10,155 nt of DNA from Clostridiales bacterium (GTDB lineage Bacteria; Bacillota; Clostridia; Lachnospirales; Lachnospiraceae). Of this stretch, positions 8,786 through 10,155 are shown piece by piece. A model generated the notes under the pieces. It saw only the letters and a program-made list of their open reading frames with translations. It had not been told where the DNA came from and searched no databases. How positions within the stretch are numbered: position 1 is the stretch's first letter; every line of letters begins with the position of its first letter. The stretch covers positions 1-10,155 of the forward strand of contig JAJQIQ010000247.1 in the NCBI GenBank assembly GCA_021199135.1. Direction: 5' to 3'. The position numbers were made by a program, and so were the translations under genes.

Positions 8786-10155
8786 ATGGATATCAAGCAG
8801 AATCGTGCGCCAATATATGAGGCGCTGGAGAGACTTAAGAAGAGAAGGGTCGTGCCGTTCGACGTGCCGGGGCACAAGCGCGGTCGCGGCAACCCCGAGC
8901 TCGTGGATTTCTTGGGGGAGAAGTGCGTCGGCATCGACGTCAACTCCATGAAGCCGCTCGACAACCTCTGCCACCCGATCTCGGTCATCCGCGAGGCGGA
9001 GCAGCTCGCGGCGGAGGCGTTCGGCGCGAGCCACGCGTTCTTCATGGTCGGCGGGACGACCTCGGCGGTGCAGTCGATGGTGCTCTCGGTCTGCCGCGCG
9101 GGCGACAAGATCATCCTCCCGCGCAACGTCCACAAGAGCGTCATAAACGCGCTCGTGCTCTGCGGCGCGATCCCGATCTACGTCAACCCGCAGGTCGACA
9201 CCAACATCGGAATCTCGCTCGGGATGGAGGTCGCGGAGGTCGAGAAGGCGATCATCGAGAACCCTGGCGCGGTCGCCGTCCTCGTCAACAACCCGACGTA
9301 CTACGGCATCTGCTCGGATATTAAATCCATAGTAAAGATCGCGCACGAGCACGAGATGATGGTGCTCGCGGACGAGGCGCACGGGACGCACTTCTACTTC
9401 GGCGACAACCTGCCCGTAAGCGCGATGGCGGCGGGCGCGGACATGGCGGCGGTCTCCATGCACAAGTCGGGCGGGAGCCTGACGCAGAGCTCGATGCTTC
9501 TGACCGGCGAGAACGTGAACTGGGAGTACGTCCACCAGATCATAAACCTCACGCAGACTACGAGCGCGTCCTACCTGCTGATGTCAAGCCTCGACATCTC
9601 GCGCCGCAACCTCGTGATGCGGGGGCGGGAGGCGTTCGCGAAGGTCGTAGAGATGGCGGAGTACGCGCGGGGCGAGATAAACGATGTCGGCGGTTACTAC
9701 GCCTACGGACGCGAGCTCATAAACGGCGGGAGCGTCTACGACTTCGACGTGACGAAGCTTGCGGTCTACACGCGAAACATCGGCCTTGCGGGCATAGAGG
9801 TCTACGACCTGTTGCGCGACGAGTACGACATCCAGATCGAGCTGGGCGACATCACGACGATCCTGGCCTACCTCTCGATCGGCGACAGGATGCAGGACAT
9901 CGAGAGGCTCGTCGGGGCTCTCGCGGACATAAAGCACCGTTACAGCAAGGACCCGGCGAAGATGTTGAACACAGAATATATAAACCCGATCGTGCTCGAG
10001 TCGCCGCAGGCGGCGTTCTATGCCGAGAAGGTCGACCTCCCGATCCGCCAGACGGCGGGGAGGACCAGCGGGGAGTTTCTGATGTGCTACCCGCCGGGGA
10101 TCCCGATCCTCGCGCCGGGCGAGATGATAACGGACGAGATCATCGAGTACATCCT
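8786..10155 (+). CDS. Orn/Lys/Arg decarboxylase, YaaO/SpeA-like fold-type I PLP enzyme (3' end cut by window)
   Basis: PLP-dependent decarboxylase of the family that makes agmatine, cadaverine or putrescine from arginine, lysine or ornithine. It is probably the entry to polyamine synthesis in the cytoplasm. There are 456 codons here, and family members of this short type have roughly 480-490, so a few tens of residues are missing at the C end. Visible motifs are VPGHKRG (27-33), the cofactor-phosphate loop VGGTTSA, DEAHG (196-200) with D196 expected to hold the pyridine nitrogen, and the Schiff-base lysine K227 in SMHKSGG. The C-terminal Orn/Lys/Arg decarboxylase domain ends with a PPGIPILAPGE motif near the edge. 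ATG 8786 is the start because AAGGA (8774-8778) lies 7 nt upstream. Substrate cannot be decided from sequence. Arginine is common for this group in clostridia, but that is family knowledge only. No convincing promoter was seen between E3 and the start. Confidence 0.93.
   Translation, partial: MDIKQNRAPIYEALERLKKRRVVPFDVPGHKRGRGNPELVDFLGEKCVGIDVNSMKPLDNLCHPISVIREAEQLAAEAFGASHAFFMVGGTTSAVQSMVLSVCRAGDKIILPRNVHKSVINALVLCGAIPIYVNPQVDTNIGISLGMEVAEVEKAIIENPGAVAVLVNNPTYYGICSDIKSIVKIAHEHEMMVLADEAHGTHFYFGDNLPVSAMAAGADMAAVSMHKSGGSLTQSSMLLTGENVNWEYVHQIINLTQTTSASYLLMSSLDISRRNLVMRGREAFAKVVEMAEYARGEINDVGGYYAYGRELINGGSVYDFDVTKLAVYTRNIGLAGIEVYDLLRDEYDIQIELGDITTILAYLSIGDRMQDIERLVGALADIKHRYSKDPAKMLNTEYINPIVLESPQAAFYAEKVDLPIRQTAGRTSGEFLMCYPPGIPILAPGEMITDEIIEYI

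Noticed and set aside
7948..9144. 398-codon open frame on the minus strand
   Set aside because: It runs antisense through the leuS end, E3 and the decarboxylase start, has no family features, and reflects the GC-rich codon pattern of the genes on the other strand. The same holds for the other long antisense frames, such as 808-2019 and 8591-9535.

Overview
The window looks like chromosome from a motile, GC-rich anaerobic Firmicute, most likely a clostridial (Lachnospiraceae-like) bacterium. The reasons are purine-rich AGGAGG-type ribosome sites, clear housekeeping promoters in AT-rich gaps, C/G-ended codons, and the protein types: a single-Cache chemoreceptor, a membrane EAL protein with a degenerate GGDEF domain, and a YaaO-like PLP decarboxylase. 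The taxon is inferred from style and family resemblance, not from a marker gene.

Layout, all on the + strand. A probable 10-codon gene tail ends at 34 and is followed by a strong intrinsic terminator (71-99). A promoter at 158-185 leads to a methyl-accepting chemotaxis protein (236-2032). A roughly 200-nt highly structured element (E1, 2034-2233) fills the next gap. A near-consensus promoter (2249-2277) then drives ilvN (2320-2820) and ilvC (2870-3892), two branched-chain amino acid genes. A second structured element (E2, 3892-4060) starts on the last base of the ilvC stop codon. It is followed by a terminator-like hairpin and a cyclic-di-GMP phosphodiesterase candidate (4149-6113). leuS (6181-8598), leucyl-tRNA synthetase, comes next. 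A long imperfect inverted repeat (E3, 8608-8756) separates it from an Orn/Lys/Arg decarboxylase (8786 to the window end), which is cut by the edge.

Functional threads: ilvN, ilvC and leuS concern making and using branched-chain amino acids. The chemoreceptor and the EAL protein concern sensing, motility and the motile/sessile switch. The decarboxylase probably begins a polyamine segment beyond the window. Only ilvN-ilvC looks like a tight operon.

The protein genes are ordinary. The most interesting content is in the gaps. E1 and E2 each fold on paper as a compact four-way junction closed by a perfect terminal helix, with helices abutting almost without linker and a CUUG tetraloop on the first arm. 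E3 is a long hairpin-like repeat. All three begin within about 10 nt of an upstream stop codon, and none has an adjacent U tract. I could not match them to a riboswitch or ncRNA class that I know. They may be undescribed 3'-UTR or intergenic RNAs, or palindromic mobile repeats.
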